This document shows positions 46,901 to 56,000 of a stretch of 64,000 nt of DNA, piece after piece. This DNA comes from Metellina segmentata (taxonomy: Eukaryota; Arthropoda; Arachnida; Araneae; Tetragnathidae): NCBI GenBank assembly GCA_947359465.1, contig OX375878.1, positions 78,908,416-78,972,415 on the forward strand. Direction: 5' to 3'. The position numbers and the translations under genes are program-made. Every line of letters begins with the position of its first letter. Positions within the stretch are counted from its first letter, which is position 1. The notes under the pieces were generated by a model that was not told where the DNA came from, searched no databases, and worked only from the letters and a program-made list of their open reading frames with translations.

Positions 46901-49210
46901 GATATTTTTTTCAGAAAGTTTGTTTGTTTTAAATTACACTGACTGAAATGCCAGACAAACTGGTACATCAGTCTAATGCTTGGTAGGTCTCCCCACACGA
47001 GCATAGAACTGCAAAAGTGCAATGGGGCAGGAAATCTATGCACCTGTGGAAAAATTCTGCAGGCATTAAAGAACAAACTTCCTGCAGAGCAGTTCTCAAC
47101 TGTTGTATTCCAAAGTGTAGGATTTCTGCGCTCCACAGCGAGTCGCACGGCATCCAGAAATACTCCATAAAATTTAGATGTAGTGAATTAGGTGGGAATG
47201 GCAAAACCTCAATACAAGATGAGTGTTCCTCTACTCTTAATTTGGCATGTCTAGACTTGTGTGGCCAATCTATAGTCCTGTTTGAAAGAGGACAAATTTA
47301 TCAGAATATGAATAGGTATAACTCGTTAGAAAGGAAGCACACATAGCATTCACCAGTCAGACGTTTGTAGATATTTTAGGGGATCCACTGTATGCCAGGC
47401 TAAACAAACCCCATAACAGTGAGTATGGAGCCCATCAATAGCTTTCACAATTCTCTAGTGCCATGTGGAATCCATGGGGTTTTCTCTATAGAGGTCCAAC
47501 CTTCTCCCACAAACAATTGGAAATAAAGATTTGTCAAGCTAGGCTGACATCAAGGTGAGTGTTCATCAAAGGTACTCAAAATGAGCATTGACTCTTAAAA
47601 CCCACACCTTTGAGGGAATGTTACACAGGCCTCCTACTGATGTTCGAGAGCCTGGAATTGAATTCTGATGTTATTTAAGGCATGCAACACTGCCTTGCTG
47701 TTCACGTTCATCTCAGTCTTTACATGGCATAAGTTAAATGCTATGTGTTTTGTATGGGTTTGTCTGCACCAGTTTTTCTAGCACTTCCATGCATATCATT
47801 GTGTATTTCTTTGTTTTACTTATTAAAAGGTAACTTACAAACAATTAAAATTTGTTTGCAGAATTTATAATTCTACTTAAGTATCTCTAAAATTAAGGGA
47901 CAGAATAATAATATGAAACTACAGGTGCAATTATTATTTATTAAACTATTGTGAAAACTTTATGATGGATTGATAATACGAAACATATCTATTTTTTAAA
48001 TTATTACAGCAACTCAATTATAATAATAGCATCAATATAATTTTATTTAAAATTTAATTCAGTGTGCAAAAAGTACAAGTGATGTGGTAGAAAATTTGAG
48101 TTTTATCCTATTTGAACCTCTTACCATCAGATCACAGTACCTTCCAAGCAAATTGTAGCCAATTTTTTTAATCTGTACTTATAAATATCTATTGCATTTC
48201 AAATAATTTTGGGCAATACATAGTTCACAAAAACAGAAAATTATATCTTGATCTTATGGATATGAAATAAAAAGTGTTATAAAATTTATTTACTTGCAAG
48301 TTTACATGTAATAAACATTTGCTTAAACAACAAATTCGCTTTTTATAAATATATACATTAAACTCCCCAAGACATGGAAATACATGAGTTCACATCCAGT
48401 TGGTTTAAAACTATACACAGAAAACAAACTTTTTTTAAAAGTGTGGTGTGGAAAGTTACTCTTGTACTATACCACTTAATCATCAGAGGAATTCCCATGC
48501 ATAATTCCACTTTGCAACCTTACGTTTTCCTTGCACATCTAAATAGCTTTTACCAAGATTCTATTCTATATCTTATTATATTCTAACAAAAGGACAATTA
48601 GAATCTTTCCAAGCAAGGAACAATAGAATCCTCCCAAGGGATGTTAGTGCTTATTCTAATGAAAGGATCAAAATACTTTTTCTAGAAGTTTGAAAGAATC
48701 CCTCAATTTGTTCACCCAACAGCAAATAGACTAAATTATTTAGTCGTTGAATATTGTTGAGGAGTAAAAGCAATGCTACACAATTGAGATCTAGTTACGC
48801 TCAGAGGGTTAAAACATGTTTCATTTGATATCTCAGAAAACTGAATGAATTGCACATGTTACAGCATGGAGGAATTGGGAATAAACCAACACAACAAAAA
48901 TTCTAGTAACAGACAACACATATTCTAGTACCAGTTATGGATAGTTTATTGATTTTCCAAAATACAGATTCAACTTCTAATAGAAGTGCATTTCTATTCT
49001 GTACAGAGTTTAAAAGGAATGTTTTAGATTTCTGCATATCGACATGTCGTATCCAATTTAAGAAAAAAGTTTAAAAATATATAGACTGCCCCAAAATTTT
49101 TTTTTTTAATTCTGTTTGAAACAACAAAGGGGGTAATCATAACTTACTTCAATAATTTTTTCTTGTTTCTTAACTTCAGCTTTTTTGCTAGGCTTAGCCT
49201 TGGGAGGCAT
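37844..49210 (-). CDS. ZC3H15: ZC3H15 / DFRP1 orthologue, complete, 11 exons
   Basis: This encodes a zinc finger CCCH protein known in other animals to bind and stabilise the translation-associated GTPase DRG1 in the cytoplasm. Coding exons on the minus strand are 49210-49148, 46844-46743, 46602-46509, 45245-45099, 43334-43243, 41781-41599, 40777-40709, 40620-40543, 39773-39672, 39531-39429 and 37977-37844. They total 1167 nt, or 388 residues (human about 426). All junctions are GT/AG and keep frame. Two CCCH fingers are visible: Cys95-Cys103-Cys109-His113 (CX7CX5CX3H) and Cys168-Cys186-Cys193-His197. The DRG-binding region follows (about 200-290), then an acidic tail. The N-terminus is Lys-rich ([16 protein letters not shown]). 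The start has A at -3. Introns carry a Tc1 relic, a Helitron, SINEs and a 129-bp duplication. The gene is divergent with ERp44. Confidence 0.96.
38415..39181. mobile_element. Probable hAT-type non-autonomous element in ZC3H15 intron 10
   Basis: The left end CAGGGTGTCTACTAAATTTC and the right end in reverse CAGTGTCTACAAATCCCGAA form short inverted ends with the CAGxGTGT(C)TAC start common in hAT elements. No clear 8-bp target duplication was found, and the interior has no transposase. The frame at 38893-39255 (plus) is not recognised. Confidence 0.5.
39429..39531 (-). CDS. ZC3H15: ZC3H15 exon 10
   Basis: Codes residues 311-344 ([18 protein letters not shown] ... HWEGSQ). It is weakly conserved. 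The call rests on the open phase-consistent frame between GAGTAG|AAT and CAAG|GTAATT and on the join it makes between exons 9 and 11. Confidence 0.75.
39672..39773 (-). CDS. ZC3H15: ZC3H15 exon 9
   Basis: Codes residues 277-310. It starts [13 protein letters not shown], matching ISGREVFEFRPEL, and runs into an acidic segment ending AREDDD. The donor is GAT|GTATAG. Reading past it would give an immediate stop, so an isoform retaining this intron would end here. Confidence 0.92.
39888..40436 (-). mobile_element. Non-autonomous Helitron, copy 3, in ZC3H15 intron 8
   Basis: On the minus strand the start is TCTATATATATAATTATCTT after A, and the end is CTAG followed by T. The interior aligns with the other two copies. 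It lacks the GATTGCGAAGCAATC hairpin segment near the 3' end: only one GCGAGCGAAGCGAGC motif remains before the end. It is therefore about 95 bp shorter than the other copies. It lies between exons 9 and 8 without touching splice sites. Confidence 0.88.
40543..40620 (-). CDS. ZC3H15: ZC3H15 exon 8
   Basis: Codes residues 251-276, a charged helix ([20 protein letters not shown]) ending AGRHVG. The donor is GGG|GTAAAA. Confidence 0.92.
40709..40777 (-). CDS. ZC3H15: ZC3H15 exon 7
   Basis: Codes residues 228-250 ([20 protein letters not shown]), matching LGPNVTKITLESFLAWKK of vertebrates. The donor is AAG|GTAATG. Confidence 0.95.
41599..41781 (-). CDS. ZC3H15: ZC3H15 exon 6 (second CCCH finger)
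   Basis: Codes residues 167-227. The second zinc finger uses Cys168, Cys186, Cys193 and His197 within ...[17 protein letters not shown]. It is followed by [18 protein letters not shown] and [11 protein letters not shown], the start of the DRG1-binding region. The acceptor is ATTCCAG|ATT. Confidence 0.97.
42340..42510 (-). repeat. SINE-B copy in ZC3H15 intron 5
   Basis: It is collinear with 35560-35787 in the same orientation (CACAAAGGCCTGATCAGGTA ... AGAAAGAAATGCATCCAG ... AGCCACTGAGTCAC). The B-box region is deleted. Confidence 0.55.
42958..43050 (-). repeat. SINE-A 3'-end fragment in ZC3H15 intron 5
   Basis: It contains ATTAACATTGCACTATAGCA and GGACTATTGACAATGGTCCA, the reverse of the SINE-A tail. 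It is 5'-truncated. Confidence 0.55.
43243..43334 (-). CDS. ZC3H15: ZC3H15 exon 5
   Basis: Codes residues 136-166 ([18 protein letters not shown], then ...RKMPKTDI). The donor is ATT|GTAAGT. Confidence 0.95.
44654..44929. repeat. 129-bp perfect direct duplication in ZC3H15 intron 4
   Basis: 44654-44782 and 44801-44929 are identical by eye, 147 bp apart in register, with an 18-bp spacer (TCTCATTATATCTCTCAT) that itself resembles the start of the unit. No coding content. Identity implies a recent event. Confidence 0.9.
45099..45245 (-). CDS. ZC3H15: ZC3H15 exon 4 (first CCCH finger)
   Basis: Codes residues 87-135. It contains [19 protein letters not shown], the first CX7CX5CX3H zinc finger (Cys95, Cys103, Cys109, His113), then the basic [12 protein letters not shown] segment. 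The acceptor is GAATGCAG|GT and the donor GAAG|GTACAC. Confidence 0.97.
46509..46602 (-). CDS. ZC3H15: ZC3H15 exon 3
   Basis: Codes residues 56-86 plus one base ([12 protein letters not shown] ... [15 protein letters not shown]). The motif (E)LALFKPV corresponds to ELNELFKPV in vertebrates. The donor is AAGG|GTATTT. Confidence 0.93.
46743..46844 (-). CDS. ZC3H15: ZC3H15 exon 2
   Basis: Codes residues 22-55 ([17 protein letters not shown]...), a strongly conserved block. The acceptor is TTTCTAG|GAC and the donor AAG|GTATTT. Confidence 0.95.
46937..47803 (-). mobile_element. Tc1-like transposon remnant in ZC3H15 intron 1
   Basis: It is homologous to 30926-33178: shared ATGTCTAGACTTGTGTGG, CTGGTAC(A)TCAGTCT, TTGGTAGG and ends with the AAACTGGT core. 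TA flanks both ends. A minus frame at 46968-47204 ([20 protein letters not shown]) resembles the PPNSPDLNPxExxW block with the third catalytic residue. The element is internally deleted to under 0.9 kb. Confidence 0.7.
49148..49210 (-). CDS. ZC3H15: ZC3H15 exon 1
   Basis: Codes residues 1-21, the Lys-rich start [16 protein letters not shown]. The donor is GAA|GTAAGT. The start codon is the one shared with orthologues. Confidence 0.95.
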
Positions 49211-49982
49211 TTTGTCAAATGCAGAACTTTTGAGTTGTGTTCAAAAATAAAAATAAAAATAAAAAAATGTGAACAATTCCAGAAACTCGAAATTTTTTTA
49301 AAAATTAAAAATTAATATAACATCTGTGTGTGTTTGTGAAAAAGATCTAACTTTCATGCACCTTTCCGTGCTTCCACACAGTCAACGTAAAATTGAAAAA
49401 TCAACAAACTATTTATCGATTAAATGTTTTACAAAACAACATCGATTGTTCAAATAATATTAGAAATAATATTTTTTACTAAAAATTGTTTATTAGTGAA
49501 TTATTAATGTTTCACTGTAAGCCTCTACATATTGGAAGACGAAAATTTCAAATACTAAATTACCTACAATATGTTTTGTTTCCACTGTACGAAAAGCTGG
49601 AATAACCCATGTATTTCTCCAGATCGACGTTAATTACAATACCTACCTTCCGTATTTATAAAGCTGGTTTAATATAATTACATTTCAAAGTTGGTTTAAA
49701 TTAAAATCAGATCAACTCCTTGTTTCCTTTTATTAATTTCGAATGCAATAAATTTTTTGAAATTTACTGCTTTCTTTTATTTTCAATGGCCCGTGAAATT
49801 TCCTTGTTCTATTTTGCTTTCAAGTTTTGGCTGCAAGTTTACGAACAAAATTTACGTGTGGTTTTGGAGTTTAGGGAGAGTCTAACTTTTCTCCGGCTTC
49901 TTACACGTTTCTTGTTTTCTTAAATATGTCGACATTGTTCGCAATAATTTTATAACGTGAAATAGAAATTTAATATTTAGGC
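49211..49982. promoter_or_regulatory. Shared divergent promoter region of ZC3H15 and ERp44
   Basis: The 772 bp between the two start codons must hold both 5' UTRs and promoters, unless a leader exon lies further off. The sequence is AT-rich, with no clear TATA box in an expected place and no CpG island. A SINE-A-tail-like piece (GATCGACGTTAATTACAATA) lies at about 49622-49641. Start sites cannot be placed from sequence alone. Confidence 0.5.
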
Positions 49983-50030
49983 ATGCTTCAATTTGTTTCT
50001 TCAACAGCGTTGCTAAGCATTATTTACTTG
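49983..50030 (+). CDS. ERP44: ERp44 exon 1
   Basis: Codes residues 1-16, MLQFVSSTALLSIIYL, the first part of the signal peptide. The donor is TTG|GTAAGT. An in-frame TAA lies four codons upstream. Confidence 0.85.
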
Positions 50031-53000
50031 GTAAGTTTCTAGTTCTCCCGTTAGGCCGTGACAGATTGAAATTCTGCTTCAATTTGTTTGACAAAAAAGA
50101 ATCAGTCGTGAAAACTATTACAAAATATGATTTTTAATCTATAATTACGCAGCAATTTTTGCTTGCACACAAATTCCAGTAAGGTGGGGAAATACTTTTC
50201 GTATTTCCTTAAGATGATAATGCCTTAACGATCAGTATCATACTCGTAAGCAATTAATTGTTCATTACAACATTTTTGTTCAAATTGATTTATTTAATTT
50301 GAAGAATTTGTAACTGCCTTTTGAAATTTCTCACTTAGTATGTATTTTAATACTTGAATTTTCAGTCATTTCACTTGTATACTATTTTTAATTGTAAATT
50401 ATAAATAAGCAGTCTTGTACTGTTTTGTTAGCAAAGTTTGGGCTAGGCGTTGGCTACTGATTGATCATATATGGTACTTTTTGCAAAATAAAGCTTCTGT
50501 ATGGACATGGGAAAAATAGATCAAAGAATCATTTTCATAACATGATTAGATCGGATCTTAGCCTTCTGGGGTTGATCCTGGACCGTCGTCAATAGCCTGT
50601 TGAGTTGCTCCTGTGTGATGTTAATTAAAATACCATATTCATATAATAATACATAGATGTGTAGTTATCCTATTTGTTAAAAAATGGATAGTGTCCTATA
50701 CCTTCAAGGTATATAATTATTTCATATGAAATAGTTTAATTTTAAATAGTAAAAAAATTAGTTAAAACAAACAATTTCAACCTGTAAATTGTAGGCAGTT
50801 CAGGTTTGATTCCTTCCTGAGTGTATTTCTCTTTTCTGTGTCAACGAAACTTTCATTGTGTCTTGTATGTATTATTTTCTACTGTACGTCTTGTGTCATA
50901 AAAAATCCAACGAATAAACAAGTCAATGCCATATTTTTTTAATGCGGGAACAAAATGTTACTAGATATAAGTTTTACAATGTATAATATTTTGCGGAAGG
51001 GAGAAATTTGCATAAGATTAATACAGGAGTGAGCAACATACTGCACACAAGCTGCTTTTATCCTACTCATGATGATCGTACATCTATCAACAGTAGATTA
51101 GACTAGAGAATTTTAAAAAAAATTTTAATTTAGTACTAAATTTTCTAAAAGGTATACAGTCACTGAAAAAAACGAACCACCCCTCTTAATTCAAGCAATT
51201 TTACAGTTGAGTAAATTCAAAGATGGCGCTTGACAGAAACTAACGTCTTCTAAAAATTCAAATTCATAAAGGGCCGTCTTCATATTAAATTAAGCACCAA
51301 CTTCGTAATTTTTTAATAGGAACCGCCTATTTCGATGCAAAATTTCGAATAAATCTAAATTTAGCTTCAGCTACGAAATTTCATATCATTAACTCTCACT
51401 GTTTCGAAGTTATTTTATGGATAGCTTAAATAATGTCTGTATCAGCTGATATTTTGTACTTGGTTACAGCTAAACAGCCCAAACAAAATCCATCTAATAT
51501 TTTATTTTAAAAATAGTTTTTAGTTTGCGATAATTATTAAATTAATGTTTGAAAAAATTTTAAATTGCAACCTCATTATATTTTGATGGAAATTGATTCA
51601 AAAGAACTTCTAATATAGCCTTGCAAAATTTCAGCTAATTCTGGTAATTAGTTTTTGAGATGCATTACATTTTTCTCATTGTGATTTTGAGGGCAGCCAA
51701 ATGTTTAATAAACATCTGCCAAAGCTCGGGTATTAATTTCTCGTATTGTTTGAACGTGCATAGTTACTTAATATACGTAATAATATTTCTCAAATCATTT
51801 ATACTTGCATAATGAATGTAATAATTCTTGGATCATGCTGAGAAATACGTTTCAAATAGTGTTCAAATTTGAAATTCCGGTAGCTATAACTACAATTAAT
51901 CTTGATCTACAAGTAGCAACTTTTATTTTGAGATAAAATTTCCACAAACTTCAAGAATTAATATCTCAAGATATAAAAGTAATAAAGTTGTGAAAATTTA
52001 TAATTAGACTAATTTAATAATGCATAATCTGATCATGGCATCGAAACATGGCGTTTCCATTAGAAATTTAGTTTGTGCTAATTTCGATGTGAAGATGCCC
52101 CTTTATGCAATTTTTTTGGATTTGAGTTTGTGGAAGACATTATTCCCTATTGAATGATATCTTTGAATTTGAACTAGTAGGAATAGTGCTTGAATTAAAT
52201 AAAGTGGTTCGTGTTTTTTCCTCGCGACTACATCTATTCAAGTCGGATCTTAAAATTGTTTGAATTTCTATATTTATGTATAACGGTCGATACTACTGCC
52301 AATGTATATTAGTTTATAGTTAGGTGTTTAGTTTTTTAAACGAACAAATTTCAATTCATGCTTTTCACTCATATTTATTATTTAAATTTAATTGCTAAAA
52401 TGTTGACTTTTAAATTTTATTCTGGTTATTGTAATCATTTACTGTGCCCTTTTTCTTTGTCATAAAGTTTTTTTTACTGGTATTGTAGTACATAATATGA
52501 AGTATACATTGATTTCTATTTCATGTTATTTTAATACATCATGAATTAAATAGTACCACATAATTTTAGACGGTTTGCCAACTGAAACAGATCATAATAT
52601 TACGAGATTAACTTGGTTTATTCAAAATTGTATGGGAAACAAGTTGGAGATGTTTTTTTACTGATGCGGCTATTAGTTTAGGATTCATTAAGTTTTAAAG
52701 TAAAATAAAAAGCAAAATTACTGGTGACTGGAGTGTTGATTTGCGAAGCAAACCAAATAAAATTTGATTTGCTTCACAAACCAATGCCTACGCCCAGGGG
52801 ATTGCTACAGAATCCCCTGGGGTAGGCAAACAGTTTATCTAAAACTATGTTGTCAAATTTTTTAGACTCATTTGCTTGTAATTGTTTTGTATTAACTGTC
52901 CTTTTTTTATAGTTACTATTCATTCATGGAACTGAATCTAAAGCAGTTGCTCTAACTGAAAGTAACTTTGATAAAAATGTTGGTAAGTTTGGACTTTTAA

Positions 53001-56000
53001 TGGAATATTTGGTTGGAACAAGTTATTTTTTATTGAAAAGTCTTGAAGTTGAATTTAAAACTGATATGGTTTTTTACTGATGCAGCTATTAGTTTAGGGT
53101 GCATTAAGTGTTAAAGAAGAAAAAAAGTGAAATCACTATTGACAGGAGTTACTGGTGAGATTAATGTGTCCAATTATTAAAATGATGATTCTCGTGAGAT
53201 GTGAACATTTTCTGTTTTTTGTGCAGATGTAGTTGTGGATAAAGAAAATGAACCACCTCCTTTATTTCAGGCACCATTTGTACTAGAGAAAATTCGTACT
53301 GAGAAAATTCAAAGCTGTCATTCAATAGGGACTAACCTACTTTACAAATTCAAACGATGCATTATGGAAACGTCTTGGTCATATTTCACACAAATAACAG
53401 AATTTTTAATGCAAACACCGTGTTTTGATGCCATAATCAGATTCTGCATCTTTAAATTAGTTTAAGTATGAAATTTCGTGATTCTACTATCTTTATATCT
53501 AGAGATATTCAATCCAGGGATCATCACATAGAAGCTCGCTATTCGTAGATCAAGATTAATTGTAGTTACCTGAATTTCAAATTTGAACACTATATTTTTT
53601 CAAATGTATTTTTCAGTTATCCAAAAATGATTGTATGAACTATGCAAGTTCTAACGTTTCAAGAATTATTATCCAAGGTTTATCAGTTTTCTGAAGTTAT
53701 GGTTGCCCCTTAAAATCGCAATAATGACGAAAATTTAATATAGTAATTTAAATATTTGGCAAATTTTGCTTGGGTAGTTTAACAGTTCTGTGGCACAAAG
53801 TATCAGCACAATAGATATTATCTAGGAAAATATGCGTAAAAGTCTAAGAAACTGATTTAACATTAAGAGCTCCAAATATTTCTGTACTCACAATTTCGAA
53901 ATGGTAGGACTTAATGAAATGAAATTTAGTATCTGAAGTTGAATTTTGATTGTTTAAAAATTGTGTGTCGAAATAGGGAATTCCGATTAGAAATTATGAA
54001 GTCAGTGTTTTATTTAATATGAAGATGGCCCCTCATTTTAATTTTTAGAAGACAATATTTCCTGTCGAACACCATCTTTGAATTTGCTCTACTGTTAAAA
54101 TTGTTTGAATGCAGGAGTGTGGTTGATTTTTCTGCAACTGTACAATTCACATATTTATTTTCCTAGTTATGTTAATCATTCCAAATTGTGCTATTAACTG
54201 TATATAAAATGTTTTCAATTCTTTACCGCCTTCATTTAATTTATAAATATGAATTGTCCATTTTTATCCATCATTAAAATATTTGCTTGTTTTTCTAGCT
54301 AACAGTGAGCTGGTATTCATGAATTTTTATGCTGATTGGTGTAGATTTAGTCAAATATTAGGTCCAATTTTTGATGAAGCTGCTACTAAAGTTGAAAACA
54401 AGTTTCCAGTAAGTTTTAAAAATTGTAATATGGTATTATAATTACAGTTTTTACTTGTATGAGTGTTCAAACCTAGATGGTAGTTTCTGTTAATTATTCA
54501 TTGTTTACCAACTTTTCGTGTTCTTCAGCATGACCAATTCCCATTGTTTGCACATATGCAAGTTTCAGACATACATTTGACAAAAAATATTTATTGCTTA
54601 TGCACTCTATCATCCTTTAACCCTCTGAAGATCATGTCATCAAAAACCCAAAATAGCCTAGTATCAGTTTTGTCACCAAATGTTTATCCCTTGTTTTTAA
54701 GTTATTTACACCTCATCTGGGAATCAATCGAGTTACCGAAAACCTGCTTATTTTGATAGAGGTCATGCATAATGTGCTATTTTCAACTTATAAAAGTCAA
54801 ATTTGAAATTAGATATGTTTGTTTTTGTATGTTTGACTTTTTTCATAACATTTTTTAAACTTGTTAGAAAAACATAAAGGTATTGAGGTTTAAAAAAAAC
54901 AATATCTGCTCACGCTAGAGCACTTTTCTTTCGATGTAGTATAAACAAAATTTTTTAAACATAACTTTTTATCATGCAACCAGGAAAATATTTTTTGAAA
55001 GCATTTTAGTTTATTTCCCTGTAATTAAGGTCTTATTTTAAAGCTTTTCCTATGGTAATACAAAAGGTTCTGAATCGTTTATGTTTTTTTAAAGCAGTGT
55101 TTTAGAATGCGATGTCTAAAAATAAAAATCAGAAAACTAATACAAATAGTCATTTTTAATAATTCTTCCGTATAATATAGAAGCTCAAAGCAGTGTAATT
55201 TTTTGGGCCAAAACTTTCTTTGTCAATAGTAGACCCCTAACCTCTAGATGCATTAATGAAAGTTTACTAGAAGCAAAGCGCAATTATATTCCTGAAATGG
55301 AGGTTTTGCTGGTTTGAAGGAACTTTTCAATATCTTTCCCTGAAAACACTAGGGCACACTTTTAAGTATGAAAGGAAGCAATATTTCTCTATCTCACACG
55401 AGGGGGCGGGGGGAAACATCAAAGCACCCAAAACCTTACTTTCACTTATAAATCATGAAATTAGCATTTTTAGATGTAATGCTGTGAACCAATCAAAAAC
55501 CAGGGGGGACGAAACAGTTTTTCAGAAGAAAATAAACTTGAAAATCAGCTACTAACAAGGTCGTCTCATACTTATGGTAATACCTTCCTAGAATCGTAAT
55601 TTTAAGTATTGGGTTAGACCAGGGCTCGAAATACCCGGGTGCACTTTGCACATGAAAATAAAATTGTGCACCTAATTTTTTCCCACTAGGCGCACCTGTG
55701 CACCTAATTTAAAAACTTAAGTGCACAAGGTGCACCTGTATTAAAAAATATATTTCGAGGCCTGGGTTAGACCCCATAAGACCACTTCTGGGTTAATGTA
55801 CTCATCATTTCTTGGATTATTTTGGGTACCGGTCAAGAGAAGTAGTTTTGTATGTAAGATCAGCTGATTTATTGACACTAAATCAGTTGTTCGCTGTAGA
55901 ATCTCAAAATTTGATTCCGATTAACCTTTAATTTGCACAAATAGTGACATTGGGTATTTTGTATACTTTAGCATATGTCAAAAATTTTACATGACGTTAT

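Noticed and set aside
53235..53465. 76-codon frame in ERp44 intron 2 that might be an extra exon
   Set aside because: It lies wholly inside the foldback MITE, and exons 2 and 3 already join in phase with the orthologue.
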